A DNA stretch of 64,000 nt from Scortum barcoo (Eukaryota > Chordata > Actinopteri > Centrarchiformes > Terapontidae): assembly GCA_023238725.1 (NCBI GenBank), contig CM041534.1, positions 22,876,303 through 22,940,302 of the forward strand. Direction: 5' to 3'. This document shows positions 35,701 through 48,700 of the stretch, in pieces (positions within the stretch are counted from its first letter, which is position 1; every line of letters begins with the position of its first letter). Under the pieces are notes generated by a model. It saw only the letters and a program-made list of their open reading frames with translations, did not search any database and was not told the DNA's origin. Position numbers and translations under genes: made by a program.

Positions 35701-38700
35701 CTTTTAATTTGCTGGGTTTCCCTCCACAAAATACACTATATTCACATGTTTATCAGTATTATAATAGATGAATGAGCCTAATTGTGATTTTATCCGTTTT
35801 GCCCACCCCCCCATCTTAAATAATAAGATGAGAAATATAATTACGATCCATTTATCCGCCCTCATGGTCCTTAAAATATTAAGATGAGCTTGTTCCTGTT
35901 AAAATTTGTATGTTTTACACGTCTGCAACATACATCCTCTTATTGCACCAATCGACACAAAAACACAGGTAGAAGACAAAGGTTGCTAACTTATATGTCA
36001 GCATGATTTACTTTGTGGTCATTAGGCTTCGTGGATCCAGACGATGCACTTTTATTTGAAAGAAAGTGAATGAAATGAGTCCACATTGAGCCTTTTATCA
36101 TACAAGGAGCTTTGAATTATACTGCTAGGTTCAACTTCTTTGTCTTCTTTCTCTCTACACTTGTGGCTTGTTGTGTGTTTGAGTCTGTGTTTGGTTGTGT
36201 GTTTGCATTTGCGGCTGACGGTTCCTCTCTCGGGCTGATGGATGATGCTGAGGAGAGCTATGACGCTTGGTTGAAAGGTTCTCAGTAGCAGGGTAAATGA
36301 TTAGGCTGTGCTCGGCCACAATATTCACATTACTTCAGTGTCTGCAGGGCCGGGCGGCGATCGATACTCTATTACTCTTCCACCTGAGCCAATCCTCGGA
36401 CGGCGGGGCCACCGCAGGGAGCCCCCGCCACTGCTCAGACTCCACCAATCAATGCTGCTGTGGACGGGAAAAAAGACGTGATTAGAGATCTTAACTGTGG
36501 CACCGGTCAGACACGGGTCCACGAGGAAACATCCAAATATTTCTTCATGTAGCCGGCTGCTCATCTCAGACAGGAAGTGCTTCGGTGCAGGTCTCTGTAA
36601 GGTGAGACTCTGCAGCGGCCTCTGCTTCAGATTAAAAGTTTGCTTTTGCTGCAATCAGCTTTGCAGAGTCCGCAAATTACTGACCTTGGTTGTGTCCTCT
36701 GTGTGTGTGTGTGTGTGTGTTTGCTGTGATCTGCACTGTGTGTCTCCACTTCACTTAAAAAAAAAAACAAAGAAAACAAAGAATAAAATCGCTTCAGTGG
36801 GTTTCTAACCACCGATCCTCTGTGACGCTCTGACAGTCAGTATCTTCACTTTGTGTTTCAATCACTCAATCATTTCTTTCTTTTGAGATTTAATCTTTTG
36901 TTCAGTGAAAATGTCTCTTAAATTAGTGAAGTATACTCCAAAGTAGTCTGCATGTATATATAAATAAAGTCAAATGAATCAAACGTATTATGAACATTAT
37001 TATTCTTTTGAATTCACCCATAGATCCTTTTTTGATCTATAGATTTACATAATATTGTGTAAATCATTTTTAGGTTTATTGATTATTTTTGTTCACAGAC
37101 TGACCCTTTTAACAAAGCAGAGAGGTGCACTGTGGCTGCACACTTTACTAAATGTCAGAAACAACTGATAAAAACAATAAATGGGCGCTTTGAATGAAAT
37201 AACAGGAAATCAGGATGTGAACTGATGACCTGAGACGTTTTCATGAACCTTAAACGATGCTGAACCACATTTCCTTCATACATACCAACTAAACTCAGCG
37301 TGTGCTGTTAATTAATATTCAGACAGCCTGTGGATTAGAGCAGGATGGACACTGCAGCTTGGAGGAAAACCAGGACCGATGACAGAAACAGATTTACGTG
37401 TAAACAAAAGTGTGAAATATCATCTGGGATCTGTACGGATACTGGAAACTTGATATGAAAGTGTAAAAGATGCGGTTATCAAATAGACCCTGACTTTGCA
37501 GTTTTTACAAATACGAATACAAGCAACTTTATTGACCCCGAAGGAAATTGTATTATAGTGGTAGTAGATTTCCTAATATCAATATACTTGTCAAATACAA
37601 CAGAATAAATATATAAAAGGCGACAGATTTTGTAAAGTTATGTCTGATTTTTGGTTTGTTTGTTTGTTTTTTACTTTCTCGTTACCATCAGGTGTCTTAA
37701 TTGTAGGTTTTTGTGTCGTTTCACCTTATTTTCATCTAAAAATAAAAAATAAAACGTTTATTTTTTTATGTATTCGTCCACTGTGTACGAGTAAACGTTC
37801 ACATGCGGCGTCTCCCTCCCTCCTCCTCCCCCTCTTTTACTTTTCTAACCCTAGTTGAGTGCAGCAAGTGTGTAAAGATAAAGGGCTGTTAAGTGGCGCT
37901 GTGCCTTCCCGTGTCTGCTGAGTAATGGCCGAGGTGCCCATCGACCCGCCGCTCCCATAAAGCCGAGAACAGAAACCAGGCAGAGCATTCACACCCAGCT
38001 CAGCTCTGCAGGCAGTAAAAATGAAGTCGCTCTGAGTTTTATATTGAGCTGGTGTTCATATTAAAAAATCAGACAGGTGATGCAGATGAAGCTGTTTGTT
38101 TGATTTTACTTTGATATTTACTGTTAAATCAAATCAAGTATAGCTGAGTGTGTTTTTACTATTATGTGATGCTCTGAATAATGGTTCGGCAACAGTTGAC
38201 TGACATCTGAGAGTTGCTAGGAGACAAGATGTCAACCTCCGTGGTGCATTCATGAAGTAAGTTACAGTCACGTGAGGCTTACAGACTTTGATAAAACACA
38301 CTTAGCGCTGCTTAATTATGCTGCGCCATTTATTGTTTCAACATCGACATTTCAGTGTATGCATGTAAAATATTTACATTACAGGAAATGCAATGACAAA
38401 CTAAATTAACTCAGACACATCATGCTATGACTTCTTGGCTGCTTGATACAAAAGGAAAAATCTCTTCTCATTTTTCATGACTAATGTACAAGAAAAGTCA
38501 GGATATTTTATAATAAATAATTTAAAAAATAAACAAAGAGACCCCACTAGTCGCCTCAAACAATCTGAAAAATGAACGATACCAGAGCACAGAGTGATGT
38601 TTTGTTAAAAGAGGATAGACTTTTGAAATACTGAAATAATGATAATTATTATTTTGAATGTATATCTGCACACGAGTAACACACTTCATGTATCTGTGAG

Positions 38701-41700
38701 GTGGAAAAAACACTGTGGAGAAAAGTTTCTTGGATGGACAACATCTTCTAATAGCAAAAGGTGAGCCCTATGGCCTGCAGAGCAATGAATTCATAAAAAC
38801 AATACATGAACTTTTATACCTGAATACAGTATTTCATCACGTGAATTTTTTTGTATTTGTTCATATTGCAGAAAAAAACATATCTTAATGTCACTTTCAT
38901 TGTGCAACCTCAGTGCTCCTGTACTGTTAATGATTATCTAAGATGTCTATTGTATTATTATGTTATAGTACATTAAACATTTGGGAAGACCCATCAAGCT
39001 GTTCAAGCTTGTTAAGTGACTCTGGGCTCTGATTGGTTCTCATTAGACATCATTTATGTTATTTTAACACCTGTGGAGTTATCTGCAGCTCCTTTAAGCT
39101 CAGGACTGTGTTTGTTCTGCTCTTTAAAGTTGATGGGGGTCAAAACAGCCCGTGTTTGTTTCAAAGGTCCAGATGTGGTGATGACAGATTACCAGAAAAC
39201 TCAGCAATGATTAGTGTAACCTCCCGCTTTATTCATTATTCTGTGATTCATCACAGAGCACACAAGATAAAGCAACGTCTAAGAAAACATCAACCTCTCT
39301 GTATTAACTGCTGATGTGACTGTTACATTAAAGTAATATGATAAACTTCTTTAAGCACCCGTCTGCACAGCATCATTAATGTTCAAGCACTGCAGAACTA
39401 TAGATGAAGCTTAAATTTCTTCTTTTGCTCATTAAGGTTTTGACCAGATAAGCACAAATGGCAAAAAAAAAAATTTCACTCCACCTTGTTTGTAACACGT
39501 TTATCCTGAGGTGTGTGCAGACAAAAAAGTAGAGGACAGCGAATCTCTCCGTAAACATCCGGCGTCACAGCCTGTGTTCATCCCACACATTATCACAGGA
39601 ACCGCAGGGGTCTCACTTTGTGCATCTGTGTACATTTTGTGTGTGTTTTGCATGGATGTGTGTAGGTGTGTGAGAGAAGAAGAAGAAGTAAGAGCAGCAC
39701 CGTGATGTTCGGAGTAATCGAGGTCTGTCTGCACATATTGTGGCAGAAAATGGACCTCGACGCTGCAGCCACAGGAAATGTGATTTCGTAAATTCACGCA
39801 GCCCTCCCACACTCACGAGTACCATGAATACGATACGTGGGCGCATCAGGACAGATGGCCTCTTTCTGATTCATGAGTTTTGCCTCAGTAACCCATTTAC
39901 GCTCCTCTGTGTCGTGTACCATCAACCGTACACACAGTTTGTTAAACATAAACCTCATTTACTCTGCAAAGAACACATTTATATACATTTTCCTCTCAAA
40001 TTGAAATTACAAAATAAAATGTCTTGACTTTGAATCCATAAATATTTCAGTTCTACTCTAGAAAACTATAGAAAACTCAATCTTTCGCTTTGACTTTAAA
40101 ACGGATCAGTAATTTTTTGTATAACTAATGAGCATATTCACTGAACTTCTCTTTGTCTGTCGTCGTAGGAGCTGTGCGAGGACCCTCACCTGTTTGTGGA
40201 TGGCATCAGTGCACACGACCTCCATCAGGGACAGCTGGGAAACTGCTGGTTCGTCGCGGCGTGCTCTAGCTTGGCCTCCAGAGAGTCTCTATGGCAAAAG
40301 GTGAATTTCTCTCGAATTTCATCTCTTCGCCTTGTTTTGCGAAGCAAATGTGATGTAAGGGTGTGTTTTGTTTAATGAGAGTGAGAACAATATCAGTTTC
40401 ACATCTGTGTGTTAAAGTTATAATCTTGAATATTGTCAGTTCATATGGTGATATTCAGTAGTTCCTGATGTGCTGCTAAGAAGGACGATCTCAAGCATTA
40501 CCAAACAAACCACAGACGCTCACAGGGTCAGTACCTCCCCTTCAACCAACTGTCTGTTTTATCTGTGTTAAAAAAAGAGGAACATTTTGGTCCACAAATT
40601 TCATGGTAAGTAGGTGATAATTACTAAGTAACCAAATTACCCCATTGTTTACCCAGAAGTTATCCCAACTTAACCCCAACATTAGGGCATTTTTAACTAT
40701 TTTTTTATCAATATGCTATGAACACCAAGAGTTTTCATTAAAAAACAGTTTTAAGGAAATTAAAATATTAATTCTTTGGAAAACATCTGGTCAAAATCTT
40801 ACAAAGTGGGGTTTATTTAGCTGTGAAGCGATATTTAGGAAGATCTTTGGCGCTATATTAAAACTATACTAAAACTTGGTTGCAAGAAATAAATACTAAT
40901 GGAAATATTCAATTTTGAACATCAAAGATTCTTTGTTCGGTAAAATTTTGCAAAATTCAACACAAATTCAACCCAATCCAGAGAAAAACAGTCTCAGAAT
41001 ACCTTGTAATTTATAATATAGGAAGTAGTTGGATAAGAGATGAAGGATTTTGCGAGCTTTCACTTAAATCTTTTTAAGGAAATCTGTGATCTGAACTGGG
41101 AAAAGTTCTGAGTTTTTGGTGTTTTGGCTTGGATTGACCCAGCTTTCTTTGCTTTGTTAAAGGAGATGCAACTGAGCCTCACTTATTGAGTTATGTGTTC
41201 TTCAGTCCTGATTAATTGAGAGTGTTAACTACCTTTGCTAACTGCAGAGAAAGGCTCATTAAAGATCCCTGAATGTACTTCAAATCAGCCCATTTGTTTG
41301 GTTTCTGTTTCACAAATTTATTCTCCTCTTAATGCAAATACTCTTTGAAGCAGTTTGCACTCTGATTAGTTTAAATGTGTAAACTTTTGTACCATAAAAC
41401 CGACCAGCTTCAGTCCCGAGCTGGTGGTGTCACATTAACAGTCTTATCTGAAGTTCACTGAACTCTGGATCGTTCTGAGATGTTCTTTGGCGTCCGTCCT
41501 GACAGAGGAAACGAAGTGATTACAGACTTTTAATGGGATTTGAAACAAGATGCCGCGGCCCGTTGCAGCGAGACGTGTCGGCCCGCTCGTAGAGTGTGTA
41601 CATATGGTCGCTTTTACACGGCATCTCCTCGTGTTTACTCTCTGATCCCGAAGCCTTGTTTCATTGTATGAACACACAGATGATCATATTCAACAAACAG

Positions 41701-42944
41701 CATGTTTACCCCTTAATTCACTCTTTTCTTTCTCTTTCAATTGCAGTTATTTTTTTAATCACTTCAAATCTGAATCGTAGTCCATTTACGTTAGATAAGA
41801 AAACAGACGCCACTCTCTCGTCTGCCGTTAAATTCGTTAGCTTGGCAAAAAGACTGGAAACTTCCTCTTGGTCAGACGCAGTAATCCAATAGTTTCTGGA
41901 GATGATGATATATGAATATGATAAGAGCCAAGAAATAGTTCAGTACATAATACATAAAAAGGAAATTTATTTCTCCGTTTTCATACTTATTAAAGAAACA
42001 AAACATGTTAATTACTGCTGGGCCGAGCCAGGCTAGCTGTTTCCATTTGTTTCCAGTCTTTGTGCTAAGCTAACTACAGTCTTCTGTTTAATCTGAGAGT
42101 GTTTCTTTCCATTCCCCCAAACATCAGACTTTTCTTTTGAATGGGAAATAAAGAGCTGAATGTTTTTGCTCTGACTCTGCAGCCTTGTTAAAAAGCCGAA
42201 ATGTTCATTCGAAATCAAAAGGGAGGAATCCAAATGGGGAAAAAATGAGAACAACATGTTGCGAGGCTCTTATGTAATTGTCCTGGAGGCCGACTCGGGC
42301 CCTCGGGGGGCCTGCGGTTGGAGACTCGTGTTGTATGCCATTAGTTTGTAGCGTAAAATTGGACCACAACACAAGTTTAGAGCAGAGAGGTAGAGAGTGA
42401 AGAGCCGATGTAGTTAGACCTCTCTAACTGTGTTTTTTTTAAAGCAGCTTTGTGCAGAGACTCTTCATCTGTTCGGTCTCCTGTTGGCCAATAACTTTAC
42501 ATCCTCTGAAAGCAAAACAAGTTCTGGTCCAGGTCTCCCAGGAGCCCGACACCGGTCCCCGCTGACACCGGAGTGCTGGGACGAAACCTTGTTAGTTTGC
42601 TTTTGTGCACGTTAATTATCTGCAGAACCCGGCCAGACTTTTCATTTCGATCAACACCGTGAACGTTTAAATGTTAGCGCCTTTGTTTGTCGTCGCCTCA
42701 CGAGATGACTGACGAGCTAATTGGCCCCCAAACCTGGTCCATTTGTCTAAGTCTTGGTCAAAAGGTGACAGACGAGAGTGAGGCAAAAGGACACATACCA
42801 ATGAGGACACTCAATAATAATTTAGATTTATGCGTTGAAGGCTGAAGGCGAGATCGATTTAATTGGGACTCCTGAGAGCGAACGCCGTTTGACTCAAAGA
42901 AAAATGAAGGTTTAAACTCTCACGGTGAGGTGCCGAGTTAGTTA

Positions 42945-42981
<37 letters not shown>

Positions 42982-45725
42982 AGTCTAATGCCTCCTGACA
43001 TCTCAGTTATTTTCTTTTCTCTCACACCTCATCTGACACACGTCTCTTCATTCGCAGTCACAGTCAGCGTTTTCATCCCCCGTTGCATCGCAAAGCAGCG
43101 AGGAGCTGGAGGAGAGATGAAACCCACATGCCTCCTCTCTCTTGTTTGTCAGGGTCACCATGCAAGACAGAGACGGATGAGGCAGCAGCCTCCCCCCCAA
43201 CCCTCGTCCACTGGGGAATACTAACACACACACACACAGATACACACCGTCTCCATCCATTATCTCATGTGGGACTCATTTCTTCTAAACCCATCAGGGC
43301 GGGCTGTTTGTTAAACAGGAGGAGAAGGTGAATAACATTTCTTCTGCTCAACACACAAACCCCGAGAACAATCAGTTATTTATCAAGAAAATGCAGATAC
43401 ACTTTTTTGATTTATTGGATTTATTTGCATTTAGCTGCCCAACATCACAGGATACACACATAGAAAGAAACACAGATTGTGATCAACAGCTTCAGAATCA
43501 GGAATAAGATAAATATTTTTTTATGAATGAGCTCTGTTACAGCAGGATGGAGACAGTAAAGGGTTGTCAGTTTGTGTGATATTGTCTCTTAAAACATGGA
43601 GCCAACAACATTAAACAAAAAAAAATGCAGGTTTAATGTAAATTGAGTTAAAAGCGCACAAGTTTGGAGTTTGGAGCGAATATTTCGTCCGTGTTTCAAA
43701 GTCTCAGCTGTCCACTGTGAAGGTGATGGAGCAGTCCACAGTTTCAGGGCTGCAGCCTTCTGCAAATGCAAACAGGAAGTACATCACCTTCCTTACCTTG
43801 GCCAGATCCGCGATCCTCTCTCCGAACTCGTGCGCGTCGGCCTCGTAGCACTGGACGGGTGCATCGCTGGCGTCACCCGGCGCCTTCCAGAAAGCGCCGG
43901 CGGGCTCCAGCAGCTGACGTGTCATCAGATTGGTGAGGTCGGGCGTCCAGAGCTGGGAGGTGGCGATGATGGTGAGGCGCCCCGGCTGGGCCAGCTGCAC
44001 CGTCCAGTGCGAGAATCGGAGGGACTGTTTGGAGAAGTCCAGCCGGTACACGGCCTCGTTGGGCCGCAGCAGGCGCTCGCCGTCCTGCCTCTTCTGGCCT
44101 CGCTGCTGCAGAGACTGAACCCGCAGGCGCATCACCTCCGTCAGCTGGTTGTCCGGCCGGAAGGGAATCTCCAACTCTGATGACATGCTCGAACGAGGCT
44201 GGATTAGATCGGCAGCTTTGTCGAAACTGAGCGTCTTCACTTTCTCTCCGTCCTCTTGGCTTTCTCTCCGGGAACTCTCACCCTCTGCTCTTCCCTGCTG
44301 CCTTGTGCAGTTTGCATGCGTGCACGTCTGCGTAGCATCGACTGGAGAGAGTGGGTTTTACAAGGAAGTACAGAATAGCAGAGGTGCTATGCAACAAGAT
44401 CTGATGACATTTGCAGGTAAACCCTCGGGAAGCGCTGCTTAGTGCTGTTTGTTAGACATTTGTTTGCCTTTTGCTTGGTTACAGATCCTTGTCTCTAATA
44501 GCGGACATGAAGGACTGTATTACCAGGATAAATGCTCGGGGCTTGCTTGTAAATCAACACAGTTTAGTAAGAGTAAGGAAGCCCCCTCTTCATCAGGTGA
44601 AGAGGAGGAGGACGGAGTGAGGGGGAAGCCCTTTTATTTGACTCCCCTCAGTGTGCATATTGACCGACAGCAGGGGAAGCCAAGTTGCCTTCTGCTTGTG
44701 TTTCTGGTCAGTCGTCAGGTCACTTACCTACCAGAGTTCAGTTGCTGCATAGCGACACTTGGCCCAGATGAAAGCTGAGATGGATGGAGCCTTTTCTCTC
44801 TCTCTCTCTCTATCCACGGTGCAGAGAGTAAGCAAAAGCAGGGTGGAGTGCAGGGGAGATTGCCTCCCGAAGGATTACAAAATGACTCTGAGGTTTCTGT
44901 GGTGCAGTGCTTTGTTTTTTTTTTTTCCTTCCCCCCCTCCTCTTTTTAAAGGAGCTGCTGTCTCTCCGCGGAGTCGGTCCTCCAGAGAGGCCAGATTCTC
45001 TCCATCAGCGCAGTGTTACCTCCCGTGGAGAGGTTTGACAGGAACTGCTGTTCAGTTAGCACCCCTCGACATCTCCAAGGACGCCCGCCAGAGCGCTGTC
45101 AGTTAATTCGCTCGCGGCGTCGCTCGCTGCATCATTTGCAGTTTTTTTATTGCATGCCTCATTTATAAAGGTTTCACAGGTGCCCTTTCCGCAGGTCGCC
45201 TCTAGGTTGGGTGCTCTGTTGCGACATCGAGTCTCAGTGGGAAAGCAGCACTTCATACATTTTAAAGAGCAGTCACGACATGACATAATGCAGGAAATTA
45301 AACTCTGATGAACCTGTTCAGGAGCAGAAGACAGACGGACAAAAGTGGCAACTGAAGGAGAAAGTTTGGCAGATTTCTACACATTTCTATCCCAGGAGAG
45401 ACGAACGCAACTGAAATACAAACTCTAAATACAAACCTTTGAGTCAGCATTTTTTAAAGGCATGGGTGGATGAGTAGTATTATTTTTTCAGCCATCTATT
45501 GTCAATATATTTGACCTCACAGTGTACTCTGAACTGCTCTGTATTTTGCTTAGTTTTTATTTTTCATCAATGACTCCTGTATTTTTAGTATAATTTCTGT
45601 GTTATATGAGATTTTATGTGATTATGTTGTTTGTTTTTACCCCTACTCTTGTCAAAATAAGAACCACAGTTCACAAAATGGAGGCAATGGGGGCTTCACT
45701 GGACCAGAGCAAATACAGGCAGCTG

Positions 45726-45765
<40 letters not shown>

Positions 45766-48700
45766 GTCAAACTGTTATTACCTCTCACCCATGTCCTATT
45801 ATAGCTGGATTTATGACTGAGAGAGCCAAGGAGATAAATTTGTCCCCTAATCCTAAATGCATCAGCAGACGTGAGGCTACGCTCTCTCGGTCTGGCAGCC
45901 CACTCCACCTTGACATTATTTACGCTCCGTGGACCTCCGGCTGTTTCTTTGGCTTACCTGCCCCCCCTCGCTCTTCCTCCTCCGTCCTCTCCCCCTCCAG
46001 GTCATCCCCGACTGGAAGGAGCAGGAGTGGGACACGGAGAAGCCGGACTCGTACGCTGGGATTTTTCACTTCCGCTTCTGGCGCTTCGGCGAGTGGGTGG
46101 ACGTGGTGATCGACGACCGGCTGCCGACGGTGGACAACCAGCTGGTCTACTGTCACTCCAACGACAGCAACGAGTTCTGGAGCGCCCTGGTGGAGAAGGC
46201 CTACGCCAAGTTAGTACGAGTGCTAAATACAGATCCAGTTTGAGAGAGGGAACATCTAAAAACTATTGGATTTTAGTATTGGAGTATTGGATTTAATTAT
46301 TTTAGACCGGTAGATTTTAGGACAACTGAGACTGTTTTAAAGTCTCAGCTGTCCACTGTGAAGGTGATGGAGCAGTCCACAGTCTCAGGGCTGCAAACAG
46401 GAAGTACTTCACCTTCCTTGGCCAGATCTGCGATCCTCTCTCCAAACTCATGTACGTCGGCCCTCTTAGCACTGTACGGGCGATATAGAGATCCAGTTTA
46501 AGAGAAGAAAATGAGAAAACTGAGAATTGGATTGAATTATTTTAGTCTTCTGCCTATGTAAGTAAAAACTTTGAGAAACACCATTCATAATCTTCTTAAA
46601 ACTTTTTAAAAACTTGCCTTTTTCAGCGTCATGACCACAGATGAAATGCATCAAGATTTGGGCAAACTATTGTTTTGAACAGCCATTAATCTGCCAGTTA
46701 CTATCTTGATTAGTCAGTTAATCATCTTGAAATACCTGAAAATATTGAAAGTCCCTCCACCTTCCCAAAATCTAAAGTGATGTCTTCAACTGTCTTGATT
46801 TGACTGATATAGCACTGAGAAAAGCAATAAACAATTTTGCAAACAAAGCTGCAACCTGGAAATGTTTTGCAGGCTATTTCTTGAAAAAATTACTAAAACA
46901 AATTTTCTTACAATGGACCGACCCGACTCTCCCCCCCTTCCTGCAGGGTTTACGGCTGCTACGAGGCTTTGGACGGGGGAAACACGGCGGACGCACTGGT
47001 CGATTTCACGGGCGGGGTCTCGGAGCCCGTGGACCTGCTGGAGGGTCAGATGGCGACGGACGAGGTGGCTCGTAACCAGCTGTTCGAAAGAGTCCTCAAA
47101 GTCCACAACAGAGACGGCCTCATCAGCTGCTCCATCAGGGTGAGCTGAGAGCTGCAGGCTCATTGTTGTCCATCTGTTTAACATTTTCACATTTCAACAA
47201 ATCATACAGGAGCATTTCAATACCTGCACTCTGAAAAGTGTCTAATCTCCCAAAGCTGACCCTTTGTGCCCCACAGCGCTTTAATAGTTAGAACATTTTC
47301 TGCCATCATTTGAAAATCCAGGGATAAAAAACTGTCTGTCACGGCCGACTTTGTGGAGTCTCCCCCGGCTAAGATAGTAGCCAAATCTCTGCATAAATTC
47401 TCTCACAACTTTTCAAAGGCTCTTCAGCACGGTGCAGTAATTTGTGTGAGATTACGTGAGGCACACACAAATAAAAAGCATCCACTTCTGATTTGTCAGT
47501 TTTTGATGGTACTGTGCATTTCATCCCTTTCCTTTTTTACAAAATATTTGGGTATTATTATCGGTACTTTTTAGAGTTAAGCACATGTGCTAATGTCAGA
47601 AAAATGGTAGATCTAAGTGATAAATGACTCAAGAGGAAGCCACTTAGTGTGTAGTGAGGCTGACATAATCTAGAAACCAAAGCTCTTTTATGTGGAAGAC
47701 AAAAAAGCAAGAATTTGAACAGGTTTGGGTTGATCTCACTGGATAGACGTCGAAATAAATACAAGGAACTCTGGGTAAATTAACACAAAACACACATATA
47801 ACTGCTCAGCTCGCTTCACTCCAGCAGAAAACATTATAATGACATTTTATTCACTAAAATTCAAGAGTGATAATAAGGAAAAAACCTCTTGTAGCAGAAG
47901 TTTTCAGGGAAGCTGCATATTTATGAGTCAAAGCAGGATCATTTGTTTAATCTGAACTGCTTCCTGACTGTCGTCTTTCAAAATAAGATTTATGTAGTTC
48001 CTTGCTTGAGTTTGTGATTGAGCAAGTTTCTTCAACATGTGCTGTTACAAAAATCTTCTCGCTTCCTGCACCCTAAAACTTTTACCCTGCAGACATAAAG
48101 CTCTTTTGCATATATTCAAACGTTTCCTGCATCCAAATTGCAGGTAAAAATGACCCATATTTGTTTGTTAGTTTATATTAATGATAAACCAAGAGGTACG
48201 GAAGTATGAGGGACTGTATTTCAAAGTTCACTTCAGTGTGTAGAAACTTGTTTTAAAGTCACTATTAGATCATACATTATTGTTGCGGTGAGACTTTCTT
48301 TGCTCTGTACTTTTTGTGAACTTGCGTCTCTTTGTTAAGAAAACGAGCGTGTGCTGTTTTAAGAATTTCCAGCCTTATTTCCCGACGTCCCGCTGCAGCA
48401 ACAACTAATTCACAATCCCTTATTGTGATTCAGAATCAGAGGCAGTTCAATTTCTAAATGATATGGCTTTTTTATATGCATGAGTTTTTTTTTTACACTG
48501 TAGGGTCTATTATTAAACTGCAAGAGTAATGAGAGCTCAGAGAACATTACCAGTACCATACAAAAATGCATTTTTCCACCTTTTTCCGTTGCTCTTATTA
48601 CTCATGTTTCACAATCCTAAATTGTTATTCTGGGGATGCATGAATTCCCCACCTGTCCTCTGGGAGACCGAAGTCTGCTCGACTGTTACTCTCATTTCAT

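Larger units (their letters stand above)
26709..40168 (+). other. capn5 intron 2
   Basis: About 13.5 kb. It begins about 300 bases before the Rex3-like LINE and later holds an L2-like 3' fragment (31795-32063), a LINE-tail-like stretch near 37515 and a TG microsatellite. Open frames at 32082-32411 and 36325-36654 on the minus strand have no motif that I recognise. Confidence 0.6.
40301..46000 (+). other. capn5 intron 3 (host of omp)
   Basis: A 5.7 kb intron containing omp on the opposite strand, an antisense family A repeat (41925-42085), an AT microsatellite (42947-42979) and a CA microsatellite (45728-45762). A CT-rich stretch at 44797-44812 lies upstream of omp. Nothing else was recognised. 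Confidence 0.65.

Noticed and set aside
36325..36654. 109-codon minus-strand frame in intron 2
   Set aside because: No conserved motif, and its codons look like random intron; kept out for lack of support.
43671..44180. 169-codon open frame on the + strand
   Set aside because: It is the exact antisense shadow of omp, whose minus-strand product matches a known family along its whole length.
44400..45050. Possible Olf/EBF-type sites and a TATA-like 'caaataaaagg' upstream of omp
   Set aside because: Only partial matches to the Olf/EBF consensus, at chance level for this length; the TATA-like element at about 44630 (minus strand) is unproven.
45606..46109. 167-codon frame overlapping capn5 exon 4
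   Set aside because: It reads through a CA microsatellite (His-Thr run) and then the wrong frame of a real capn5 exon.
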